NCBI GenBank assembly: GCA_020746105.1
Contig: CM036658.1
Location: 12,260,689-12,324,688 of the forward strand
Source: Trogon surrucura
Lineage: Eukaryota > Chordata > Aves > Trogoniformes > Trogonidae
Reading direction: 5' to 3'
Length of the DNA: 64,000 bases
The notes under the pieces: model-generated
The model's input: only the letters and a program-made list of their open reading frames with translations
Told to the model about the DNA's origin: nothing
The model's database searches: none
Part shown: positions 13,200-25,492 of the stretch, piece after piece
Numbering within the stretch: position 1 is the first letter of the stretch
How the letters are laid out: every line of letters begins with the position of its first letter
Program-made: the position numbers and the translations under genes

Positions 13200-16100
13200 G
13201 TTTGTGTTTCTTCATATCATCAAACTTAATTATTGGCAATAAGCAACTGCTGGCAGGAGCGACGCATCACATGGCTCCATTTCTGCTTTAGAAAAGGTCA
13301 GCATATGGCATAAACACTTGCTGTATTATGCAGCCTTGTACTCTGATCACATAACACATGCTTCAGAAAGCATTATGCAATGTTATACTCACTGATTAAT
13401 GACTGCTTGCACAAGAAGTTTTTCATTACCCTCAATGCTAGCATCCTGGGAATGATTAACTTTGTGACATAACTCTCATCACATAAATATGGAAGATTCA
13501 AATATAGCCTCAAAATAACGTGTTTCAGAAATAACTGAACACTTTCCTGCTTAGTGCTGTGTACAGTACATGATTAACAACTGCTTTAAACCTTCAGAGT
13601 TGAATAGAAAAGCCTATTTGTGAGAACTGAAAAACAAGATTTATTTTTAGGGTTTAAAGTTTTACCCAAGATGAATTTTTGCACACAGCAGCATCTCATT
13701 CGCAATGTTTTTCCTCTGCTTGTGTAAGTTTGAATTTCCTGAGAAAAATCTGTGCCAACTATTTTCCATGTTCAGCCAGTGAGTTAAACAGAACAAGTCA
13801 AATCTAGCCCTTATTTAGACCAGCAACTGCGTGTGTGTAAAATGACTCAGTCCAGTGTGTTCAGTATTATTGTGCATAGAGTTGTGTGCTTAAATCAGCA
13901 TGGTTATTGCAGAGTAAATTTCCAATAATTTCCACTTTTCAGCAGACGGAGTAAGAAAGCAAAATGTGGTCCTGAATTAAGCAGCTTGCAAACTTGCATT
14001 CTGAACATTGCTTACACATTCACATTTAACATTGTCATAATGGATTGACTGATCATTCCATGTTCAAACTTCACAGATTCTTATGTTTGGAAGCATGATG
14101 ACAGTGCATCACAGATGTTATCATCTGAAGAATGTTCCTCGCCTTATTGCTCCACGTAGGAAGATTCATCCTGGGTTTTGAAGTAATGTCAACTGGTACC
14201 AGTTATCTATGTTTCAGCAGCTTTGTTAAGGAGAAAGTTGATTTGCCTGTTGGAAAATTCAAGATCAGTTTTCACAAGGAAATAACTATACTAAACTTCC
14301 ACTTACTAATTTGCCTTTAAATGTCAGACTTAAAAAAATTATGCCTGCTTTTTATGATTCTCGCCCCTGTAAGTAATTCTGCTCGTGAACAGTCATACTA
14401 AATAAAGCAACTTAAAAGTCCTTTTTATGGAGGGGGATGGTTTGCGGTGTCACCACGGTAATGTGTGAGTGCCATTTCTTCAAAAATCTTCACTGAGAAC
14501 AACTAGAGAAGGTAAACATTGACCTTCAGTGTGTTCTCTTTAATTTTTGCCTTTTCCTGCATTCCAACTCCTACAAGCAGCAGCGAAGGCTAAAGGAAAC
14601 GGCCTCTGACTAAGCATTAGCTACCAGCATGCCCTCATTATAGCTGAGGGCTCTTATTCTCACTTAGCCTACGTGCAGAGCCAACTAGTCTTTCAGCTGT
14701 GATGACGAAATGCCATGCATTTCTTCCTGGAATAGTACGCAGATAAGAGGCCACTTGTTATGCTGAGGTTTCAGATGAACTCCACTAAGGGTTTCAAAAC
14801 ACTCTGTCACAATTATATCAGGTTTCTTTAGCAACCAATTCATTTCAGACACTTTTAAGATAAAAAGGGAAGAGATGTTAGTTTATTTTCCCCTGTGGTT
14901 TCACTGTTTAAACCTTTACAGGATATGACTGGATAGTTTATACATGGCATGAATTTAATAAATTTAAATAGAACTAGCAGATCAAAATGGATCTGTTCCT
15001 CTCCTGAAATTCACATTACTTGCAGTCCCTTATGTCTGCCTATAACTTGAGAGAAGAAACAAAAATCTCTTGTCTGTGATGTGCTGATAGAAAGGTCCTG
15101 CTGTGCAGTCCCTTGAACTCGTTCTGGTTCCAGCAAAAGCTGAGGGTTTTCAGAACCTTGCAACACAAAAGGTTAATCCTTTATCGTGGGATTGAGTTCA
15201 GGTGCTAGGACATGTGTGCACAGTACGAGCCTGGTTGACCTGAGTATTGCTTAGCAGTCGTGGGAGGACCTGTTCGTAAGATCATTTTGCAGGTTTGGGG
15301 CCTGTTCAGGTGATTTTGTGAACTAACAAAAACAACTTTAGTGGGATCTAACAAATCACAAAAGCATCCAGACTGTAACAGAAAGAGGACTCTCTGAAGT
15401 GTTTGTCTCAGATCAAACAATATCCTTAGTAACCCTACTTTACTGTGAAGAACAGAATGTATTGCCTGGAATAACCAGTGGATCACAAGCAGGCTACAGA
15501 GCTCTCTTTGCTCACCCTTAGACAGTTAATACACATTTAGAATCTGTGTTATGCCCCATTTCCATGCACTCATTAGGATGACATTAAGTCATATTGCAGC
15601 TTGCCTTTCCATTGGATCTGCATGCCACTTTATCTTAGATAGATGTAGTCAGTAGAATGGACAGTCATATGACAATAAATGTGTGTAAATCACAGCCTAG
15701 GTAAGAATTTATTATGAAAAAAAGAAACCCAACTTAAAATGGCTTCTCTCCTTGACCATTTCCCCTTGCAGTTCTCTACATTTACTAGTATCTCATTAAC
15801 TGGGAACTGAAAACTAAATTCAATTTCCTTTTAAGACAACATTTTCTTTTTCCATTTACATAATGGAATTTGGATCAGGTCTTAAGACTGTAACCTTATT
15901 CCTTTAATGCCTTCCAAGTAAATGTGTAATTCCCAGTGAGATCACTAGGAATCTTGGCTATTTGTAGTCTATTCTTTTTTTTTTTTTCTACAACTGTTCT
16001 TCAGTGAAGAGGGTCCCCTTTGAAAAGGTCCAAGGAACACTAGAGTTGTCAAACTCACTGCTTTCCTTAATTGCTCTTTCTTGTGCAGTTATTGACTACT

Positions 16101-17139
16101 GACTCATAAAAAATAACAGATTTCTCTTATGAATAAATTATTTCATAATTCTTTACTAGAGGTAGATAATTCTTGCACGTTACTATTAAATCCTGCCCTT
16201 GCCTGAACAGGATAGATCAACAAGCCTGTATTTCTCCATGATTTTTCTACTCTCTTTTTGTCAAAATATGGAATTCAGGCTAAATACTGTTGCTGCAGTG
16301 CTTGCTCTTACTTGCTGGTCACTAGCCAGTCTTCTAAACATTAGACAATTAATTTTCCCAACAATTCTGATCCCCCAACTATAACTATGAATTCTGGACA
16401 GCTCTGTTTTTTGAACTGCTGGTGTTGTGTGCTTTGATTTTAATTAAATACCATGATAACAAATTTCTTAGAAATGACACTTGTGAAATACTACTATATC
16501 CAAACCTTCATTTTGTAAAATTGGTTGTTTCTATGTCATCTTACATGTTGCTAGAAGCAACTTGCAGTGGTTATCTTGTTTTCTACCTTCAGAAGATTTG
16601 ATCTTAATGTCTGAAAAATACATTGTTTTTTCTTGGAGTATTATGGGGGTAAAAAACCCCACAGAGTCTTGCTTGAAAACTATACTGAAAAGATAACTGT
16701 GGCTCTGTGGTTCAAAACCTTGAAAAGTTTTAAGCTGAAATCACTAGAATTCAAAATTTGTCATCTTTACTGAAATCACAGAACCAGCGAACGCAGTCAG
16801 CCACAGAGCTCATACGAGTGAAAACTCTTTTCTCCCCCTCTTCTGCCTTTGGTACCTTCTGCCCATCTTTCCAGGCAATCCCTGCTCCTCTTGCCTGGGA
16901 CATCCCCTGCTGAGGAGAGGGGACACATGTGACATCTCACCACGGACACCTCCTGTTTGTGGCTGGAGCCCTGGAAGAGAAAGTGTGGTGACTACGTCAC
17001 ATGGATTTTTCTCTGGGAGGGAGGTGGGAAAGGAATGCCAGCTTGAGCCTTTGTCTGCCGTGAAGCCACTTACAGAAAACTAATGGTTCATCCTTCTCTA
17101 GCTCTTTCAAGCGCAATTTACGTTGTGGAAGGGTGCAAA

Positions 17140-17574
17140 AGATAGAAGGGACTGGAACACAAGACCTATGGGGAGAGGCTGAGGGAGCTGGGGTTGTTTA
17201 GTCTGGAGAAGAGGAGGCTCAGAGGTGACCTCATCACTCTCTCCAACTGCCTGAAGGGAAGTTATAGCCAGGTGGGGACTTGTCTCTTCTCCCAGGCAGT
17301 TAGCAACAGGACAAGGGGGCACGGGCTTAAGCTCTGCCAGGGGAAATTTAGGCTGGATATTAGAAAGAAATTCTTTACAGACAGAGTGGTCAGGCATTGG
17401 AATGGCCTGCCCAGGGAGGTGGTGGATTCACTGTCCCTGGAGGTTTTTAAACTGAGATTGGACATGGCACTTAGTGCCATCATCTAGTAAACGGACTGGA
17501 GTTGGACCAAGGATTGGACTTGATGATCTCTGAGGTCTTTTCCAACCCAATTGATTCTATGATTCTATGATTCT
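17140..17574 (+). mobile_element. CR1 LINE 3' fragment with octamer tail
   Basis: The 5'-truncated CR1 copy encodes the end of ORF2. Frames give [21 protein letters not shown], then [40 protein letters not shown] and finally [16 protein letters not shown] before a stop. The 3' UTR carries the typical GGACTTGATGATCTCTGAGG and TTTTCCAACCCAA phrases and closes with ATTCTATG-type tandem units at 17554-17574. Length is about 435 bp. The reading frame is better preserved than in the other copies, suggesting a relatively young insertion. Confidence 0.95.
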
Positions 17575-18328
17575 AAGTGTGAGAGATGACTGATAGAAAT
17601 AATATCACTTTGCTTCCTAAGGCTGTTGATGCGTGGGTGGAGCATAGGGGATATCTGTGGGGCTGGGTTTTACTTTGTCGTGCAGTTGGTCATTGTATCC
17701 TTCAGAGGCATAAACTCCACTGAGGACACTGGTGACAGGCTTTAGCCAACAAGCAAGCTTCCAGATCTTGGGCCGTCTTGAACTCACACAGTGATTCATT
17801 GTTATCAGTATCCAAACTAGCTGGATGCAAACCAGCTCAGATTTCTTTACGTGCATTTGCAAATCTTAATTGCAGAATAGCCATAATGGATGTTTGAAAA
17901 ATAAAAAACAAGCATTCTCTACAAATCAGAATTCTTTCCCACCTTAACTAAATCCAAGTTAAAGCAAGAAAGGGGGAAAATCTGCATTGTGCCTTTAATG
18001 TCAGCAGCTTTAGGCTATTCTAAGTTGTCAAAGTGAAATAGCAATAGCGCTTCGGTCTGCCATACTTGACTGAAATGTAAACAGTTGATGCTGGTGAATT
18101 AATAACCAATAGGTATATTGAACACTCACAGGAGTGTTAAGGACCCTGCAGTATTTTTTTTTTATGAAATAAACAGTGCCTGCAAGAGATACCTAGTTGT
18201 GACTTTCAGACTTGCAGTGGAGTAAGAGTTGGGGGTGGGCTTTTTATGCCAATTATCTGTTCTTCAGAGAATTATTTCATTGCTAGAAGCAGATGGTGAT
18301 TTTTAAGCCCACTTCTATTTTGGTGTAC

Positions 18329-18355
18329 TTTTTTTTTTTTTTAAAAAAAAAAAAA
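18329..18355. repeat. Homopolymer palindrome T14-A13
   Basis: A run of 14 T is followed directly by 13 A, forming a perfect AT palindrome with no spacer. It may arise from two opposed poly(A) tails or from slippage. It is also an assembly and sequencing trouble spot, so the exact length is uncertain. Confidence 0.85.
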
Positions 18356-19386
18356 GCAACCTCCTAAAAATAGACTGAAGTTACCATATCCAGCAAAAAT
18401 ATGTTGTCAGCTCTTTACTCTGCTGGGCTGAAAACAAATCTGTCAGCAATTTCTTTGGGTTAAAGTATCAGAACACTCATGTGGGGATTTTATTTTTTGT
18501 GGTGTGTTGTGGGGTTTTTTTAAAGAAAGCATTTTAAGTGGTTTTGTAACAGAGTCCATTTAAAGCTTTAAGTATCAACAAATTACCATCTGTTGTTATA
18601 AAGACACTTTATCAAATTGATGAGACCTGCACTCTGGTTAATGTTGTGGATCAACTGCATGAATTAGACTTTAAAGTCTGAATGAGTTGGAAATCAACAT
18701 CTTCAGCTCTGCTGGAACAGACATTAAAAACCAGCCTATTTTCTGTAATTATGAAAACGAAAATGAGTGTGAGAGTTATTCATGCAGAAAAAAAAAAGCA
18801 TTGGTAGTGCATCTTAGTCAAATAGGGTTCTTATGTTTGCTCTAAAATAATTCCTTGGGTTAAAAGTGTGGTTTGACAGAGTTCCTGAATGAGAAGGGAA
18901 AAGGTCTTTTTGATTCTGTGTGCACCTACAGGTGATTGACATAACAACAGACTGACAGTACAAGATTTTCAGAAGTATTTTTACTGTTCATTTTGGCATA
19001 ACTGTTGCCATAAGGACTGGATGTAAGGGTTCAGGTAAAAGAAGGTGGTATTTTTATCTCTATGGCATGTGGCGGTATCCTGGACTGATGGATGCAGAAA
19101 ACTGAACCGAAACAGATCTCTAAGGTAGGGATTTCATTTTAATGACCTCAGTGCAAAATACTGAGGCATTGTGTGTATCTGGCAGCATTTGTATATCTGA
19201 GGTACAGCTGCTTAGGGCCAAATCCTGTAAAGTATTAAGAATCACCATTGTTTGTTGGAGATTGGCAAGATCAATAATTTCCCAAATCAAGAGTTTATTT
19301 TACTAATTAAGTGGAGTGAATACTAACTTACCATCTGGAGGTGCCCAGATACATCTAGGTGTGCTAAGTCATGCCTGCTGGCAGCA

Positions 19387-19854
19387 TCAACCGCTTTCTG
19401 TTGGCTCTAGAGGTAACTTAGGCTGCACAGTTTGGTCTTCCAGTTCACACGTGAGGTACAAGCTTACAGCAAGCAGCATGGTGGCACTTCTTATCAGAGA
19501 GTTCAGCATATGCTCCAGAGCAGACCTCCTTCTAAACCCCATGAACTTCACTTGCAACACCCAGTTTGAAAAACTGTCTCTCTGTAAATACATTGTCTGT
19601 AATGCTGGCAGCCACCGTGTTGCAAGGTAGAATTGGTTGGGCTTAAAACCAAACTGACTGAAGCATGAGCCGTAGAGCATGTAGGCTGTCATGTAAAGGA
19701 AGGGTTGGAGAGGAAACTCAGTTGCGTCTTCTGTTGTAGTGTGCTGAAGAGCACGCTTACCCGCCTCCGTGCTACAGACCCTGAACTGTGTGCCCAGACC
19801 TGCAGCTTGAGATGTCATAGCCACCTCAAGATGATACCAGCACTGAATGTACAA
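19387..19854 (-). other. Unidentified 155-codon open frame, doubtful
   Basis: This is the longest open frame in the window that is not explained by a repeat, apart from the AUH exons. The middle part is rich in aromatic and hydrophobic residues (for example MTAYMLYGSCFSQFGFKPNQ). I do not recognise it. No poly(A) tail, splice-site series or promoter is apparent that would mark it as a retrocopy or gene. Chance cannot be excluded in 64 kb. Confidence 0.15.
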
Positions 19855-20538
19855 TGTAGTGTGAGGTCCTTCCTACAGGAGCTTGATGTTGCCTGTTCCA
19901 AAGACAGGTAGATTTTACGGATGTGGTATGGGTAGAGTACATGAGAGTCGTGGAAGTGCTGTAGATAAAGACCATTCCAATTGTTGTCTTCCTTATACCC
20001 CAAACACTGATCTTTCAGTTGTATTTTTCCTACAGTAACAGATTTCTTCCCTTCTCACACCAACCTTTTTGGTGAGTGTTGAAAGCCTACCTTTCCTACA
20101 GAGTTTTGCTATCCTGCAATCCTGAGATGAAAGAACCTATGGGACAGTAAAAAGTGTGAAAAAATGCCTACTCCTGCCAGGACAGACGTGATTTGCTGTG
20201 ATTCTTGCATCGACGCAGCCAGCAACAAAGTGTTTAATTCCACTGATGGTCTGATGGTTAACTTCTCTAGGTTTAACCACACAGTCCATGGTGATTTTGA
20301 GATAAAATTCTGGTTATGCAAAATCAGCCACTGTCTTTGTTGGAATTAAAGAAAGAGGAAGATGAAGTGAGAAGCTGTTTTTCATACGAATGTTACATCA
20401 TTAACCCAATGATGACCTTAAAGGAGAAGAAGGAAGAAGGTCACTAAGCAAATAAGTTCGTATGCTCTTGACAGTAGAGCTTGCTTTGCAAACATAAACA
20501 TTTGGCAAGTTTCTACATCTTCCTCATCAAAACTATAT

Positions 20539-20578
20539 TGAAAGTTGAGGATAAGAATCAAAATGAAAGTTGAGGATA
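20539..20578. repeat. 15-bp direct repeat, period 25
   Basis: TGAAAGTTGAGGATA occurs at 20539-20553 and again at 20564-20578. It looks like a small local duplication. Confidence 0.7.
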
Positions 20579-23500
20579 CTGAGTTGCACTGACCCAAACA
20601 GACACAAGCCGAAGTCAGCAGGGTTTACATGTCTTAGCAGAAGAGGAGACAGAAGGTCAGATCTACCTCCCTAGAAATAGGCACAAATTCTCTTTTTAAA
20701 CTTTGCAGGAGGATATTCATTTGAAGAAAACGGGAAATAAGCAGAAGGTAAGCCACACAGACCATATTGTACTTGATGATTTTGTAAAAGGTTGTAGGCA
20801 GATGATACAGATAGGCCATTTTATCTGTGTATTTATGCATGTATGTATATGCGCACATAGGTACATGTGAGTTCTTTTCAACAGCTCCAAGTATCCAGCA
20901 TAGGTCAGTATCTCCAGGTGCATGTAAGCCATCTGAACCCTACAGCCTTAATTGCATAACACAGCCATCTTACAAAATATTACCACACCAAGATCGTTTA
21001 CATTATTTCATAACACAAAGAAATACTATTACAGAACATTTTTACCCTTAAGGGAAAATTACTAATTATTTAAAACGTCTGTGCGTGTGTTTGTGTATGG
21101 TGTGTAGGGGTATATGAGCCTCATTATGGAAAAATGTAAGGGTGGATTAAAGCAGGATCTATGGGATACAGCCCCAAGGTCAGAGGAGTTTCAACAGACA
21201 AGAATGTCAGAAGCTAAGCAGAAATTGCGAGCATGGTGGATTATAATGAGCTTATTGGGTTGATGTGGACCACTTGACTTGAGGGGAAAGCAGCTGTGTG
21301 GAATACTGTCATCGGCCTGGCCAGAGGGCAGGTCATATCCAGAGGACGGCTTTAGCAGACAGCAGATGTGTGTGTCTTTGAGTGGTATCCAGACACTAGT
21401 GTTAAACTTCTGCATTCTCTAGACAGCAAGTGGATTGCTGACTTCTGAGACACAGTAATTCAGTGATCTGTCTCCTCTCTTCAAGTACGCATTTATTTCT
21501 TTCGGCTGAGCTACTGCCTACGCGCTTCTGTGTTAAAGACTTTTTCCAGTGTCTAAGGTTTTGGTTCGGTTTGATTTGGTTTGGTTTTCATGAGTGGTAA
21601 GAAAAAGACCTGGGTTCTTGTTCCTGCTTATATGATTGCTTCCATATTTCATCTAGAAACCAAAATGGAAGTCTCCCCACCCTCAGGTGGGTGCACTGGC
21701 TTCCCGTCCATGGAGATTCACTTTTTTTCTACATGTGTTCAATAAACGCCCCATGCCCGTGTCAGTAATTTGCTGGTCAGTAGTGTAATTTGAGTGGTTT
21801 TGAAGATTCAGCCCTCTAGGCTGAGGTAACCAGGATGCTTTCCTGTGAAAGTAAGAGTTACATCTCTTCAGGAAAAAGGTGGTGACTTCTTGTCCTGCAA
21901 TCCAAGGTAAAACCAGTGTCAGCTCCAGCTGAAAAAGAAAGTGGAAACTGTTATTTTTTTCTATTAGCCCAACTCAGTGAGCAGAGCAGATGTGCGCTGA
22001 TGTACATTTGTTAGAGTTAGCCCCCTCAAGGGTAGATAGGAGAAACACCTGAACAAAGTGTCTTACCAGCTAGACCAAGAAAGATTTGTGTTACTCTGGA
22101 GGCAACATGCAATACAGTACTAAAAGGGTTCCGATACCTTTATGGACAGACGAGGGCTGAGCGTTCTTTTGTTCTGAGGATTGCAATGTGGGTGCATAGT
22201 TCTTTTTTTTTGTCTCTGAGCATCAGAATTTCCTTGAGTTTAGGATCTGTAAAATAATGGTTTTGATACATACTTAGGTCTAATTCTTTTGCAGAATAGG
22301 GCTTGTATCTTGGTATCCGAATGAGTGATGAAACTGAGGATACAAAATGCTGTCTGGAAAGTGCATGGAACTCAGCTAGAAGATGACATTGATGTCTGGT
22401 GTAACAGTGGGAGATGTGGCAAGTTGTGGTAAGGGGCTCTCAGGACCTGTCAGTTAAAACATGCATCTGGAGTGAAATACATTTTTTTCAAAGTGTATTT
22501 TAGGCCTTTTTATTTGTCTCTCCAGAATGCAAGATTAATATGGTGAAACTAAAAAAAACGTAAATCCCTGCAAATGGTACCTTGGACCACAGCACGTTCA
22601 ACCTCATGGAACTCCATCAGGACGGAGTGTTCTCAGAGGACAGCACAGGTTCTAAGCAATGGACGGTGAGAGACTGTCCACAATTGCTTTCTCATGGTTT
22701 TGCTGTCTAAATTCTTGACTGCTGAGCTTGAACAGGGGTGATAGGTTGGTGGAGTGGAAACTTTTGTATTAGTTGGAGGAATTCCCCTCACAGGACAGGA
22801 AATCCCTTCTTGGGCAGGTGTTGTAAGGGTAAGTAAGGGGGCTTGAGAGCAAACATATGGTCTGCTGCCCTCTTTCTCCAGCTCAGCTATGTCTAGTGAT
22901 AAAGGGGCCTTTATGGTACCTACATGTAGCCTAAAGCTTAGCAAGTGGCTCTAGCTATCAGGATACACCAGATGCTTCTGAGCGTGCTGTTGTGTTGCAT
23001 ATGTAAAGAAGACTAATACTTCACCCTAGACGGATGACAGGACTTAACTCTTGTATGTCATCCTGAGGCACTCTAATGCAGAGAAAAGCTGTAAATACTG
23101 CTTTTACGGGGCAGTGCTGGGAAGCACTGTGCTTGTGCTCACTCACTGGTTCCACATAGTACAGGCTTCTTGTGAAATACATCAGAAGACATGTTGTTAT
23201 AGAAGTGCACATCTGAAATTTCTCCATGTTTTTGACAAACTTAAATTGTGCAGCAGCAAACACTACCCAAGTATTTCCCATGTCTCTGATCCATCTCCTG
23301 CAACCATTGCCAGCTTGTGAGTCCCCACACTCCATTCTTCTTGTCGCAGTCCCTCCATCTCTCAGCTACCTGTCAGGCAATACATGACTGACCACTCAGA
23401 AGACATGTTCAATCATGTAGGACATTTTCGTTTGGCAGTGGTAAATCAAAACGGTAATTTGATATGTCATGCCTGACCTGTTTGTTTTTCAGGCATGGTG

Positions 23501-24477
23501 TACCACATCTTTCTTTCTTCTCTTCCCCTAAGCACAAGCATACCTCTGCAGATAGGAAAGAGGGCAGAGCTCCAAGGTTGGTCGGGTTACACATAGCTAC
23601 TAATAGACAAGTTTTTATAAGGAACTTGCAACTGACAATCAGCTGGACTTAACTCATGAGTGACTGGAGGGAGTTAGAGATGGAGCAGCTGGGAGAGGTC
23701 TTTCTTTTACAGCACATGATGTGCCAGCATATCCCCCTTCTTTGAACTGTCTTGTAGAACTGCACTTGTCAATTATTTCAGCAGTCAAATAGATGACACC
23801 TTCTGCTGCCAACTACTTGTATTTTCAGGGTTTACATACTTGAAATAAAAATAAAAGAGGTGTATATACTAAAATTTGTCAAGTAATTGCACCTATCTTC
23901 AGTTGCAATGCCTGTCTCTATGTAACGAGTACGTAAAGTAGAAAATCGCACAGACTGTTGCTGTTCTCTTGTTCTCCAAGTCATTTTTTTATTGGAATTA
24001 CAGTGAACTCACAGCTAAAATTGAATCCAAAGATTACGAAATGGGTCAAATTGTTCATGTGCCAGTTTGTAGCTGTAAGCTACTAGATTTCTATTACTGG
24101 TTCAGGCTAGCACAGCAAAAAGTAGACCCATCTGTGCTCTGTTGTATGCTAAAATTAACAAATGCTCGTTCTCGAGAGTCCAAGCAAAGCAAACACTGTT
24201 TAATGGAAAAGTTTTATTAAACTACAGATGAGTTCTCGGTTGACGTTGGTGTTGCGGTCAGCATGCAACCTCTCCCCACCAGAAGCAACTCCAAGCACTC
24301 CTTGACCTGTTAACAGTACTCTGAAGAGGAGTATCCTGTGCAAAGTACCTGGACCTCTTCCTTGTTAGATGAAAGGATCTGTTTAAACAGTAAATATTGT
24401 GTAGGACACAGTGTTTGGTAGTTTGGAGGCTTTAATATCTGGAATGGCATAATTAACATAAAAAATGCAATATATCT

Positions 24478-25250
24478 GCATGAGGCTCAGCAAGGCCAAG
24501 TGCAAGGTACTGAGCCTGGGTCGGGGCAATCCTCATTATCAGTACAGGCTGGGGGATGATAGAGAGCAGCCCTGTGGAAAAGGACTGGGGGGTGTTGGTG
24601 GAAGAAAAGCTGAACATGAGCTACTAATGCACACTTGCAGCCCAGAGACCAGTCGCATCCTGGGCTGCATCAAAAGAAGTGTAGCCAGCAGGTCAAGAGA
24701 GACCCCTCTGCTGTGCTCTAATGAGATCTCGCCTGGAGTACTGCGTCCAGCTCTGCAGCCCTCAACACAAGAAGGACGTGACCTTGTTGGAGCAGGTCCG
24801 GAGGAGGACAACAGAAATTGTCAAAGGGCTGGAGCACTTCTCCTACAAGGACAGGCTGAGACAATTGGGGTTGTTCAACCTGGAGAAGAGAAGGCTCCGG
24901 GGAGACCTTATAGCAGCCTTCCAATACTTAAAGGAAGCCTGTAAGAAGGATGGGGGCAATCTCTTTGGCAGAGCCTGCTGCAATGGGAAAAGGGGTAATG
25001 GCTTTAAACTAAAAGAGGATAGATTTAGACTGGATATAAAGAAGTAGTTTTTTACAATTAGGGTGGTGAAACACTAGAACAGGCTGCCCACAGAGGTTAT
25101 AGAAGCCCCATCCCTGGAAACATTAAAGGTCAAGTTGAATGGAGCTCTGAACAACCTGATCTAGTTGACAATGTCCCTGCTCACTGCAGGGGGGCTGGAC
25201 TAGATGACCTTTAAAGGTACCTTCCAACCTGAAGTATTCTATGATTCTAT
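24478..25250 (+). mobile_element. CR1 LINE fragment, late RT to 3' tail
   Basis: This 5'-truncated CR1 copy is about 770 bp. It begins at the ORF2 segment SKAKCKVLSLGRGNP, passes through ILGCIKRSVASRSRE, and after frameshifts continues as [40 protein letters not shown] and FKLKEDRFRLDIKK. An in-frame stop (TAG at 25045-25047) follows where the family has the Lys-Phe-Phe-Thr motif. The 3' UTR contains GGGGCTGGACTAGATGACCT and CCTTCCAACCTGAAG, and ends in ATTCTATGATTCTAT at 25236-25250. Several frameshifts make it non-functional. Confidence 0.95.
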
Positions 25251-25385
25251 AAAATTTAGCACCAGTATTTTTGAAGTAAATTTAGAAGAACTGGCATGAG
25301 TACTCTTCAGATGAGCAATGACTGTATTCGTAGCTGAAGTGATGATTCCAGGAAGGAATGATGTGTGGTTCTGTGAAATACACGT

Positions 25386-25492
25386 GACTGTACTACATAT
25401 ATATTATGTATCATTAATCATTAATCATTAAATACATATTAATATAGACATTAATATATGATTAATATAGTTAAATATATACCAGTATACTC
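25386..25492. repeat. AT-rich tract with TCATTAA tandem units
   Basis: Three perfect TCATTAA units lie at 25411-25431, inside about 105 bp of A/T-rich sequence with many TAAT/ATTA cores. It begins about 135 bp after a CR1 tail. It is low-complexity DNA that could bind homeodomain proteins nonspecifically. No element body is visible. Confidence 0.7.

Larger units (their letters stand above)
7500..17139. other. Intergenic, no gene recognised
   Basis: This is 9.6 kb of AT-rich sequence downstream of AUH. I found no recognisable exon chain, no RNA gene and no clear transposon. It contains the alternating pyrimidine-purine tract at 9941-9990 and a pair of overlapping minus-strand ORFs near 12894-13199 that I cannot identify. 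The other open frames are short and lack known motifs. Confidence 0.7.
17575..24477. other. Intergenic, no gene recognised
   Basis: This is 6.9 kb between two CR1 copies. It holds a T14A13 palindrome at 18329-18355, a 15-bp direct repeat at 20539-20578, TG-rich sequence near 21077-21107, and one 155-codon minus-strand open frame (19387-19854) with no recognised homology. I see no RNA gene. Confidence 0.65.

Noticed and set aside
16640-16665. Short GGGG/CCCC hairpin around an A run
   Set aside because: The stem is only about five pairs, which is common by chance.
24465-24944. 159-codon frame, the longest on the + strand
   Set aside because: Its first part is CR1 ORF2 and the remainder is an out-of-frame reading of the same element.
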